Source of the DNA: Cinnamomum chago
Taxonomy: Eukaryota; Streptophyta; Magnoliopsida; Laurales; Lauraceae
Length of the DNA: 64,000 nucleotides
Assembly (NCBI GenBank): GCA_038049695.1
Contig: CP142456.1
Coordinates: forward strand, 23,160,501-23,224,500
Direction: 5' to 3'
Position numbers and translations under genes: made by a program. Every line of letters starts with the position of its first letter. Within the stretch, counting starts at the first letter, position 1. This document shows, in pieces, positions 44,713 to 55,294 of this stretch. The notes beneath the pieces were generated by a model. It did not search any database. It was given only the letters and a program-made list of their open reading frames with translations, and was not told the DNA's origin.

Positions 44713-47317
44713 ATGGCTTCAAGTAGGTTTTCTTCCTTCACAAGAAATTCCATGTAGAAGTAGAATTTTTTCTTTTTCTTTTCTTCTTATTTCTTATTTC
44801 TTTCTCTGTTTTTCTTTTTTTTTCACGTGCTGTTGTTTTTTTTTTTGTAGCGTTTTTTTTTCTTTTTTACACGTTTGTTTTTTTAATTTTCTTTGGCTGT
44901 AAGGAAAAGTCCGTACGGACCTAGCCGTACTGTCAGGTGGCAGTGGGCCACGACCTGTTGGCCTTTTTTTTTTTTGGCTCACCAAGATAATGAGGTTTAT
45001 GCACCACGATAATGAGGTTATGCATTCCAAGATGTTCATTCATATTTCTTTCCTTTTTTTTTTTTGATGCATCAAGATACAAGGCTAGAGTCTCTAGGTC
45101 AAGTCAACATGGTTTTTGACTTGGACAAAGTTTGATTGGTTTTGACCAAGTTGGGTTGGAATTGGTCAAACTTTGGTTAAGGTTTTCCTAGTATCTAATG
45201 CATAATGAATTTCTTTGATGCATGCTTTTTAGTAAATTGATTGGGAGCATGATGATGCATACCTAGAAACCTTTTGCAAGTTTTGGGATTTGGAGCTCGC
45301 AGCAATGTTGAGCCCTTTCTTGATCTTGCTGGATTTTGAGGAGCTTAGCAAGTTTTGAAGTTTGGAGCTCGCAGCAATGTTGAGCCCTTCTTCAAGCTTA
45401 CGGAGGTTTGATAAGATTGGCTTGATCTTGCAGCAATGTTTGAGTTCAAACTTTCTTTGAGGATGCTTCACGAGCTTGCAGCGATGTTGAGCTCATCTTC
45501 AAGCTTCCTATCTTTTTCGGGATGTTTCCTTTTTCTTTGGAATTGTCCCGAAATTGTGCCAAAATTTCGCTAGGATTTTTTTAGCAAAATTCTGTCACTT
45601 TATTGATTGATTTTTTTTTATTTCCATCCTTTGCAGGTAGTTCCTCCAGAATGAACAAGGGCTTCCTTGGAGTCCACTGGGAGGAGCAGACCATCTGGCG
45701 AAGAGTCAAGCGAAGGTCCTGACTTTGATGATGGGACGAGTACTTCGTGTAAATAGGCCCGTAGAAGCAAGAGGAAGAGAGGGCAGCGCAGTAATAAGAG
45801 ACGACACGATGACTCTCCTGATCCAGAAGTCCCTCCCACCATTGCTGAAGAGACGTTAGGGGACGCTAGAAAAGAGGAGTCGAGAGGAAGAAACCGTTGA
45901 TGAAGGTATGATTCCTCCTCTTTCTCTTTTCGCTTCTTTCATTGAAGTTTCTTTTGTTTTCTATTTTCTTTCTCTCCTTTTTTTAGTGGAAGATGATGAT
46001 TAGGTGATGCCTGAGGTTCCGACTGATGAAGCAGTGACAGATCCGATTGCAGCATCTGAAGAAGAACCAAGGGACTCTAGAGTGATTCTAGAATCTTCAC
46101 CTGGTACAACTTCTTTGTGTTTTCTTTTTCTTTATTTTTTTTGTCTGTGCCATCATTTGCTAACATGTTGCTTGTTTTCTTGTCATCTGACTTGCCACAA
46201 GATTCCGACAATTTCGAGCCATCCATTGATGCGGCTTTTGATGACGCTTCAGATGAACTCATGGAGGCAGAAAGTATTCTGCCGATCGCCTAAGAAGGTA
46301 TTTGTAACAATAACCCTGATGATAATGATTTTTTCAATAGGATCATATTCATACCTTTTTTGTTCTGTTTTGCTGGTAGATTGTGAGGTAGCAGAAGAAG
46401 TTCCTCCGTCTTTCTCAATGTCAGAGCAGGGGATGCCTGCAGTTGATCTGGAAGTAGGGACTTCTTTTTCCAGTTTTAATGCAGCAGAGATGAAATCTTT
46501 TGAGCAGATTCTTTCGCCAGTGTCTTCGATTAGAAAGAGTCTGATGATCACTCCTCCAGCAAGGCATGACACGGGCAGTCGACCAATGGAGAGGGGCGAG
46601 CCTTCATCCGGGCCATCTCTTGAGTATGCGAAGAAAGTGCTGAAAAGCGTTTTGAGCTCATGGGTCGAAACTCTTTCTTTTGGCCATTTAGAAGCTAGCT
46701 TTGGCATGATCAAGCATGTACAAGACATACTTGTTGATAGCGAAGAAGTCGTTCTGGACATTGCAGGTGCGAAGGCTTTCGTTGATGAAGTCATAGCTCT
46801 AGGCAACAAGTGGAATGAGACCAAGAACTTCCCAAGTGGTGACTTCTTCAATGAGATGTTTTTGAAGCCTTCTGGCGAGGTCAAGTTTGAGCTGAACGAA
46901 ATCTCGTGGACTCGGAAGCAATTCGTTTGGGAGAGGAACGTTACCGAGTTGGCTATCATTGAACTGACAGAAGATCTGCGCTATGTTGATAGAGAGGTCG
47001 TTGAGACCAGGCAGCGTCTTGAGCTATTGGAGGAACAAGCTGCTGCGAAATGGACTGCCATTGTGGAAGCTCATACCGAAGAAGGGACTCTGATTCACCA
47101 AGTAGAGGAGGTTGAGAGCAATCTTCGGAGGAAGACTCAAGAGTACGAGCAATGACCGATTCTTTGAGAAGAGCTTCCCCGTGCTGGAGATGGATCGAAG
47201 CGTTCTGCTGCATTTTATGGGAAGATTTTGAAGAAGCGTGGCCTGGAAGCTTTAGAGGCTAAGGCCAAGAGTTTGCTTGAGGAGTTGAATCTTTGGTTGA
47301 ATACCATGTTAGATTGA
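44713..47317 (+). pseudogene. Antisense five-exon gene carried by Tat element 2
   Basis: A plus-strand gene between pol and the 3' LTR, opposite to gag-pol. Predicted exons: 44713-44722, 45637-45905, 45987-46103, 46202-46297, 46380-47317. All introns are GT-AG, and all four appear to be phase 1 (one base of the codon before the intron). Exon 2 has a basic, nuclear-signal-like patch (RRSKRKRGQRSNKRR). Exons 3 and 4 are acidic. Exon 5 ends in a charged helical, probably coiled-coil, region (ELTEDLRYVDREVVETRQRL). The frame is broken by a few stops and shifts, including one near 47153. Tat elements are known to carry extra antisense ORFs of unclear function, some with a plant mobile domain, which I do not see here. 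Confidence 0.6.
45290..45500. repeat. GCAGCAATGTTGAGCCC repeat (inside the first intron of the antisense gene)
   Basis: Four units of about 60 bp with GGAGCTCGCAGCAATGTTGA. Counterpart in element 1 at 26380-26605. Confidence 0.7.
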
Positions 47318-47494
47318 GCTCCTGACTTTTGTAACAAACTCTTTTTTTTGTACCTCCATGTAAAAACATTTTTGGTACTTTATATACTTTTTACTCAAAT
47401 TCTTTTTGATGAAAATAAGCAAAAGTTGGATGTTTGTTTGGAAATTAGATCAAAAGGTTCTCATTTTGTGAAAATCTTGTGTCAAAGGGTTGTT
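47318..47494. other. Spacer 3' of the antisense gene
   Basis: AT-rich, matching 26760-26890 in element 1. It probably contains the polyadenylation region of the antisense gene. Confidence 0.4.
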
Positions 47495-48065
47495 TTGGGC
47501 ATGAAAGCAGAGTTTTTTTTTAGATGGCATGGAAGTCGAAATTTAGGATGGCATGGAAGCCGGAATTTATGGCGTAAGAGCCAAAATTTGTTTGTGGCGT
47601 AAGTGCCGAAATTTGTTTGTGGCTTGGAAGCCAAGGTTTTTTTTTTTTTTTGAGATGGCATGAAAGCCGATTTTTTGAGATGGCATGAGAGCCGAATTTT
47701 GTGGCGTAGGAGCCAAAGTTTTTTTTGAGATGACATGAAAGCCGAATTTTGAGGTGGCATGAAAGCCCTTTTTTTGAATTGGCATGAAAGCCAGGTTTTG
47801 TGGCATAGGAGCAGATTTTGTTTGTTGGTGTGAAAACCAAAATTTTGGGGTGGCATGAGAGCCGATTTTTTTGTTTTTGGCATGAAAGCCAGATTTGTTT
47901 TGAAAACCGAGTTTTGTTTTGTTGGCATGAAAGCCAAATTTTGAATTGGCATGAGAGCCAAGTTTTGTGGCATAGGAGCCGATTTTGGGATGGCATAAAA
48001 GCTGATTTTTTTTTATTTTTGGCGTAGAAGCCAGATTTTTGTTTTTGGCGTAGGAGCCAGGTTTT
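47495..48065 (-). repeat. Minisatellite, GGCATGAAAGCC units (element 2)
   Basis: About twenty-five degenerate units of 20-25 bp. Minus-strand frames up to 184 residues stay open across it, as in element 1. Confidence 0.8.
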
Positions 48066-48074
48066 GGTTTTCAA

Positions 48075-48560
48075 AATGAAAGTATCGACTAAAAGTCCCC
48101 TCCCTGCTGAATGGTATTACAAGTATCGTTGGAATGTTGCTTCCTTGCTCATTCGGTTTGTGAGTATCGATGGAATGTCGCCTCCTCGCGAATTGGGGTG
48201 CAAGTATCGACTGGATGTCGCTTCCTTGCGAATTGGGGTGCAAGTATCGACTAGACGTCGCTTCCTTGCTTTTCCAAAAATTTTGTTTTTGTGGGTATCG
48301 ATTGAATGTCGCTTCCCCATGATTTTTATTATTTGAGGTCTTTTTTTTTTACCTCGGTTTTTCTTTGAATCTTGGGTTTGTGGATATCAACTGGAATGTT
48401 GCGTCTCCGCGAATTTTGAAATTTTGCAAGTATCGACAAAGTGTTGCTTCCTTCCGATTTTGAAAATTTGGAAGGATCGAATGGGGTTTGCATCCTTCCG
48501 ATTTTTGGGTTTTACGAGTATCAACTGAGTGTCGCTTCCCCGCGGTTTCTAAAAAAAACC
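48075..48560. repeat. GTATCGA tandem repeat (element 2)
   Basis: Units of about 55 bp with GCAAGTATCGACTGGATGTC and GCTTCCTTGC. Same array as 27596-28045. Confidence 0.75.
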
Positions 48561-48913
48561 TTTTTTTTGTTTAAAGACATAAGGGTTGTAAATTTTGACT
48601 TAAAACCGTTTTTGGTTGTAAAAGTCAGGGTGGACGAGGGTGGAAATTCCTGAGTCCTGATTTTGTTTCAAACTATGAATTTTGGGTTCAAGGATTGAAA
48701 ATTTGGTCAAGTCAGGGAAGAAGCTCCTAAACTTGGATTTTTGAATTTTTTTTTTTAGCAATGAAACTATGAAAGTAAGCATTGTTTTGAGAGTTTTTTT
48801 TTAGGAATCTCAACATAAGGATGAAAATTCCAACAAGAGTGGGTTTGACGAGCAAGTACCTGAAAATAGGCTTTGACAGTGCAGGCATTGCTCTGACCCA
48901 GTGGCGTAAGTCT

Positions 48914-50143
48914 TCAAGGGTAGTACTGCTTCAAGAACTTGCCGTTGATGGGCAGCATACATCTCTCGCCCTCCATGTTTAGAAGAGGGTATGCGCCGTT
49001 AGAGAAGAGTTTGTCGATGACGAAGGGTCCCTCCCATTTTGGTTCGAGTTTGCCTTTGGATTTATGGGCGAAAACCATTGGCCTTTTTACTGCAAGAACC
49101 AAGTTACCCTTTTTATAGGCGCGTTGCCTGACCTTTTCGTCGAAAGATCCTGCCATGCGTGCTTGGTACATCTCAATGTTTTGTAGAGCTTCAAGCTGTC
49201 TTTCGTCGAGATTGTCCAGTTCTTGGAGTCTCAATTTGGCATTGTTTTCTTGCGTCATGTCATTTTACAAAGATACCATTAAGGAAGGAATTTGTACTTA
49301 CAAAGGGACAACAGCTTCGCATCCATAGACCAAAGAGAATGGTGTGCTATGGGTTGGCCCTCGAACGGTGGTTTGATAAGCCCACAAAGCTTCAGGCAGT
49401 TTGTCGCCCCAGTCTCTTTTATGACTAGAGACCATTTTCTTGAGAATTTTGCAGAGTGTCTTGTTGAAGGCCTCTGCCAGTCTGTTCGCCGCGGGATTGT
49501 ATGGAGTCGAAGGACAACTTTGGATTTTATACTTGTCGCAAAACCTGTAGAATCTGTGGTCCCGAAATTATGGTCCGTTATCATGGATGAATCTTTTAGG
49601 TATACCGAAGCGACAAATAATGTTGGTGCATAAGAATTGAAGAACTAATGAGGTCTTCATTTCGTTGAGCGCAAATGCTTCTGACCACTTGGAGAAATAA
49701 TCCGTAGCGGCGAAGATGAAGCGATGGCCTTTGCTTGATGATGGAGAGATAGGACCTATGATGTCCATACCACAGGCTTCAAAAGGTCATGAGATCGCTG
49801 TGGGATGTAGCCATTCCGGAGGCGTGTGGACATAATCTCCATGAACTTGCCATTGTTGGTAGCGTTTGGCAAATTGCATAGCGTCTGCTACCATGGTAGG
49901 CTAATAACAACCTAACCTTTTTATCTGATTGTAGAGCTTAAGACTGGCCTGATGAGCTCCACAAAGACCAGCATGTACTTCTTTGAGAGTTTCCTCCGCT
50001 TCTTGTTGTAACAAGCAGCGTAGAAGTACTCCATTGAAAGATTTCCTGTAAAGCATTTTTGAAGGAATATCCAAATGAAAGTTTGGGGCTCGTCTTTGAA
50101 GGCTTACCCGTTCTTTTGGATCTTTAGGTAGGATTCCGAACAT
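48914..50143 (-). pseudogene. int: Integrase, Tat element 2, broken
   Basis: The N-terminal zinc region has EVHAGLCGAHQ followed by LYNQIKRLGCY, then TAG where the family has Trp. The core (49568-49768) has DIIGPISP, DYFSKWSEAF and DNGP, ending in TAA in place of the Gln after DNGP. The C-terminal domain (48914-49258) is intact to the final YYP. The piece between, 49259-49584, is out of frame. Confidence 0.8.
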
Positions 50144-50167
50144 AATGTAATCAGTGAAGGGATCCCT

Positions 50168-50788
50168 CTAGTCGTCGATCAGAGGTTTGAGGATGGACGT
50201 CCGACTTCCAACCACTTGGTGGCATTTAGCAACTACTTGGTGTGTGTTAAAAGGAGGGAGAATCCTTCTTTGACACACTATGATTTGCATGTTTTTCCCC
50301 TTTTGGATTGCCATAGATACGGCGAGTCCGGCCTGGGCATCTACACGGATGTTTTCACCTCTGAGGATGTGGGTGATGTGACAGATGTCGAACTTTTGTC
50401 GAAGTGATTGTGCCTTGTTGTAGTAAGGCAACAGATCAGGCTTCCTGACTTCAAATTTCTGATTCATCTGGTTGACGATCAGTTGAGAGTCCCCAAAAGC
50501 TTCCAGCATGGTGATGCGAGATTCTAAGGCGAGTTCCAATCCTACAATCAAGGCTTGGTACTTAGCTGCATTGTTTGAGCATGGTTCCTGCAGCGAGAAG
50601 GCATGTGGAATCATGTATTTGTCGGGACTGACAAAGAGGATGCCAATTATCGATATTTGTTTTCCGTTTTCATTTGTCCTGGTTGCGCCGTCAAAGTACA
50701 TGTCCCAGGAAGCATTTGGTGAGGAAGTTTCCACATTGTAGACTGATTCGTCTGGGAGATCGTCCCTGAGTGGAGAATCCTTTGGCAA
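50168..50788 (-). pseudogene. Archaeal-type RNase H, Tat element 2, catalytic Glu lost
   Basis: Matches element 1 over its length: WDMYFDGA, FGDSQL and RVDAQAGL keep the Asp residues, but NNAAKYQAL has Lys where element 1 has the catalytic Glu (a G-to-A change on the coding strand). The 206-residue frame is open, so the protein would fold but should be inactive. Confidence 0.75.
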
Positions 50789-50819
50789 TGGATGCTCTGC
50801 GAGAATGTCTGCTAGAGCT

Positions 50820-51995
50820 TGGCCTTTGATCGCCTTTTATGGCCTAATATCGAATTGCGACAGAAGGATGGACCATTTTGCCAATCGGGCATTGAGAGAA
50901 CCTGCTTTTGTAACAAGGATCTTTTAGAGATTGATCCTCGAAATCAGGTATACTGTGTTGGACAACAAATAGTGACGCAACTTTTGTACGGCAAACATCA
51001 CTGCAAGACATTCTTTTTTGACTGGAGAGTAGCGATGTTCTGCACCTACTAACATGCGGCTGAGGTAATATAGAGCAACTTCTTTTCCTTCGTCATTTTC
51101 TTGTGCTAGTAGAGCGCTCAAAGAGTAATCGAGAGTTCTTGTGTACAAGATGAATGGTTTTCCAGTTGTGGGGGCAACCAACACTGGAGGTTTGGTCAAG
51201 TATGTTTTGATGTCTTGAAATGCGGCTTCACATTGAGCATCCCAAACAAAGTCCACACCTTTCTTCATTAGGCGAGAGAAAGGACGACACTTCCCTGACA
51301 GATTGGAGATGAACCGTCGGATGTATGCCAACCTCCCTTGAAGCCCTTTTAGTTGTCTTAGGGTTCTTGCAGATGGCATTTCTAGGATAGCCTTGACTTT
51401 GGTGGGGCCAAGTTCTATTCCGCATTTCCGAACTATGAATCCGAGAAAATTACCCGATGAGACACCGAAGAAGCATTTTAGTGGATTCATCCACAGTTTG
51501 TGTTTGCGAAGCTGGAGGAAGACTTCTCGAAGATCTTTGAGATGGTCTTCTTTTCTTTTGCTTTTGACGTCGAGGTCATCAACATAACATTCGACCGCCT
51601 TGTGCTGCATATCTTGGAATATTTTCATCATAGCCCTCTGATATGTTGCACCAGCATTTTTCAGACCAAATGGCATGACTGTGTAGCAATACACGCCAAA
51701 CGGAGTTTGAAATGATGTGTTTCTTTCATCTTCGGGATGCATCTTTATCTGATTGTAGCCAGAGAATCCATCCATGAATGTCATTCGCTCGAATTCGTAT
51801 CACCTCTGGTATGGGGAGCGGAAATTCATCTTTAGGGCAAGCATTATTCAGGTCTCTATAGTCAATACAGACTCTAATCTGCCCAGTTTTCTTTGTCACG
51901 GGGACGATGTTGGCCAACCAGTTAGGATGCTGTTCCTCGCGGATGAAGCCAACATTTCTGAGTTTCTGAACTTCTTGTTCAATTTTGTCCATCAC
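50820..51995 (-). pseudogene. pol: Reverse transcriptase and degenerate RNase H, Tat element 2
   Basis: Motifs IDYRDLNNACPKDEFPLP, FMDGFSGYNQIKM, FGLKNAGATYQRAM and CYVDDLDVKS are present. A deletion of about 14 bp near 51797, between DEFPLP and FMDG, shifts the frame. A stop ends the RNase H at 50924. Confidence 0.8.
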
Positions 51996-52019
51996 ATCAG
52001 GACGAAATCTTCTTTGGCC

Positions 52020-53503
52020 CTATTTGACAGGCATGATATGTTTTTGCATATTGAGTTTGTGGACTGCTATTTTGGGGTCTAAGCCAGGCATCTCAACGTA
52101 AGACCATGCAAAACATTCAACGAACTCATGAAGAAAAATGATATACTCGGGTAACTCATCATCCTTTATATTCTTGCTTATGAATACAGGACATGGGTTA
52201 TCAGGTGTCCCCAAGTTTATCTTTTGAATAGGATCTTCTGTTGGAAGGTTTGAAAGTGGTTCCTCCACAATGTTTTCGGAGGCTTCCAACTTAACAAGAC
52301 TTTCTGGAGTTCCAAAGGCATTTACAGACCTAGGCTTTGTTTTTGTCCATGGGTCTTCTTGATTGGTATTCTTCTCAAGACTGGCAATAAGATGATCCCA
52401 ATCACCTGTTGAAACTAGGTCGAAGTAAGGTACTTCTTTTGGAGACGATGGTTCTTTTGGGCTAGAAAACTGTGCGTATGTGTCATCGAACATTTCCTCT
52501 TCATCGTTAGAGAAATCGTACCAATCGGAAGAGCTTCCTGGATCCTTGGCGGGTGGCTCCTCAAAGAGATATTCAGGGAGAGCAATGTCTTCATGGACAT
52601 GAGATATTGAGGCTTGGTCGGCAAAACGACTTTGTAGCCTTTGTGTCAACTGTCTCATGGGAGCGTTAGGATCATACCCCAACCCGTATGAAGACTTGTC
52701 TATGTGTCGATAGAGTTTCCAATCCTTCAGTTGACTTTTGGTCAGGGTGGGTTCCAATGGTGTGAGGATACCACGACCACCTCCCAAACCAATTGGATTT
52801 TGAGCATCATAGCCCATTTTCTTCATGATAGCTTGTGCCATTGGACTATATAGGAATAGTTGAGGCATATCTTCATTTTGGAAAGGTTCAAGGGAAGATT
52901 TTGGTGAAGAAGCTTCCGATTTGTGGAAGAAGATCGTCTTTCCTTCTGCCGAAGTTGCCGGCACAATGAAGGAAGCAGACATTGGATCTTATACTTTGGC
53001 AGGTGTCTCTAATGGAGTGAGAGCGAGCTGAACTTGCTGAGTATCAGCTTGGCTTGACGATGTATCGTCTTCTGGCTCTGAGTCCGAGTCTGTGTCTTAC
53101 ATAATGGACACGAAGGAGACAGTGAACTTACCCCCAGCCTTTTGTTTTGTCTTCTTTTCCTTGGTAGTGATTACCAAAGGCTTTGAAAGTTTGAGGGAGA
53201 ATGAATGCTCTCTTCAATTTTGCTGGAAGATTTGTTTTCTTCCGATGATTACTGAGGAGTCTTGCCTTTATCTTTCTGGAGATTTTTGGCAAAGAGCGTT
53301 GTTTCTTCCTCCTTTCCTTCTTCTTCATCTTTGTACATCTGAGCGTCTGCACAATGGACATCTTTGCCTTTGAAAGGCTTTTTATCTGCAAACACTCGAT
53401 GTATTAGGTCGTCGTTGCCAATGAACTTGATGCACTGATGTAGAGTTGAAGGGACGACACCATTCTCGTGTATCCAGGGCGTCCAAGAAGGATGTAGTGG
53501 CAT
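52020..53503 (-). pseudogene. Acidic protease-RT linker, Tat element 2
   Basis: A 320-residue frame (52020-52982) with SPMAQAIMKKMGYD and CFAWSYVEMPGLDP, plus upstream frames 53128-53503. It corresponds to 31537-32946 of element 1, with different stops. Confidence 0.65.
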
Positions 53504-54008
53504 GAAGGGGTTCTTATTGCGTACATAGTGACTTCAGAGATAAGATCACCAATTTGCAATTTAAACTTGATTTTGCCGATAGGCCTTTGAGCGCTCCCAT
53601 CTATCTAAAGATGGATACTGACGTGTGACTCAGCTTGCTAGGTGGGATACCCAGCTCTTCGAGTACCGAAGTAGAGATGAGATTGAATGCAGAACCTGGG
53701 TCGATCTGGACTCTGTGTATTAGCATTTCTTTGATGTACCATGTGAAGTACAGGGGTCAATTGTGCTTTGTCTCGCCTAACAGGAGGTCATCCTTATCGA
53801 AAGCAATTGTTGCACTTGCTGCTTTTTGAACTGAGAGGCATTCGATGTCTAATCCCTCAGTTCTCTTCTTTTCTCCCTTTGAGGAAGTATTTGATTTTTT
53901 GACCCTATAGTCCATTTCAATTTGTAGGACTTGTGGGGCATGTTTGTCGACATCCGCATTCAGCCTTTGCAGTTCTAAAATAAGACTATCACGAGTTTGT
54001 AGAGACAT
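53504..54008 (-). pseudogene. Aspartic protease, Tat element 2, broken
   Basis: Linker and EMDYRVKKSN part open from 54008 to a TGA at 53757, where element 1 has Arg. The active-site half continues out of frame below it. Confidence 0.7.
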
Positions 54009-54083
54009 TCATAATAAGTCAAGGATGTGCAGTCGTACAGGTATATGTTTGAAGTGCTCAATCAAGTCGTACTTGAAAGCCTC

Positions 54084-55255
54084 CTACGGGCCTGTATTTT
54101 CATTATTGTTGCCCCTTGGGGCATTTACAATTTGCTTTCCCGAAAGATTTACATAAGAAGAAGAAGGTTGGTTGTAACTCTTGTGGTAATCGCGGTCAGA
54201 GCGGGTACCTCTACCAACTTCAAGAGCTTCTGGAGAGAGGTCTTCTTTTGGAAGATCAGTCTCGGGATCAAGGGGTTGATCCTTGTCATTTGCTGAAGAC
54301 GTCTCTATAGTAGTATTGCCGTCTTCAGTGATCGCATTGCATGGAGCATTTTCCGGGAACAAGTCCTGAACAACATCCAACAACTTTTCTTCTTCATTGA
54401 GCAGTTTATCCGTTCAGACATTGCCTACGAGGTTGGGTATCTAGGTCCAGTTGACCGGGTTTTTGTAAAAGAAAACTTCATTGGCAGGAGCTTCTTCGCG
54501 ATGATCAGCCGGAAGAGGTTTGGGTTCTGATGTCAAAGTTTCAGGAGACGAAGCCTGAGAAGATGATATCTCCGTGGAAGTCACCTGAGGAGATGTAGCT
54601 CCAGAAGATGTACTACCGGACATAGTCTGAGAATCTGAGGCCTTAGCAGACAAAGCTTCAGAGGCATCATCGTCCCGAACTATCGCATTGCGAGCAATGC
54701 ACTGCTGAGATTCAGACTCATCTTTAAATGTGAGGGGATCATCAATCCAGTAGTTTTCTTCATTTTTCAGGGTTCTGGATGAAGCTCATTGATGTGATGC
54801 TGCTCTTGCTCTATGGCAAGACGTTGCAAGATTCTCGCATACTCTTTGAGATCGGGCATAGGGGCCAGATCTTCTTCGTCATCTGCTCCTTGTGGTTCAC
54901 CAATGTTGGGTTCCACTAGAGCGTTTGCTTGTGCTAGTTCATCAGCACTTTCTTGAACAACCTGTTGGTCTTCTTCATCATCAGACCAGGATCCTTATGA
55001 CTAAAAGGGGTTATACCAGATCACTGGCATAAGATGAGATTCAGGAATCCATTCCTCATCAGAGAGGTATTCTCCTGTTTCAAGGGATTCTTCCCACTCA
55101 TCGGTATCCCTAGCAGTATCACTGGACTCATATCCATCCTTGGAGAATCCAATTACTGAGTTGGAAGAGTATGATGCCCCCTGCGTAGTTTCATTTCTGT
55201 AATGAGGTGGCATGAAATCACCACGGGTGAATTTTCTTACCACCTTTGAAGCCAT
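54084..55255 (-). pseudogene. Acidic gag-protease spacer, Tat element 2
   Basis: Frames 54084-54383, 54441-54653 and 55001-55255 carry the same acidic low-complexity segments as element 1 (GYESSDTARDTDEWEESLET). Confidence 0.6.
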
Positions 55256-55294
55256 GGATTCTTCTGTTGCCCCCAGCGAAGCAGTGGAAGAGGT

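Noticed and set aside
46249..46959. 236-residue minus-strand ORF as a separate gene
   Set aside because: It is the complement of exon 4 and 5 of the antisense gene, has no motif, and spans predicted intron sequence.
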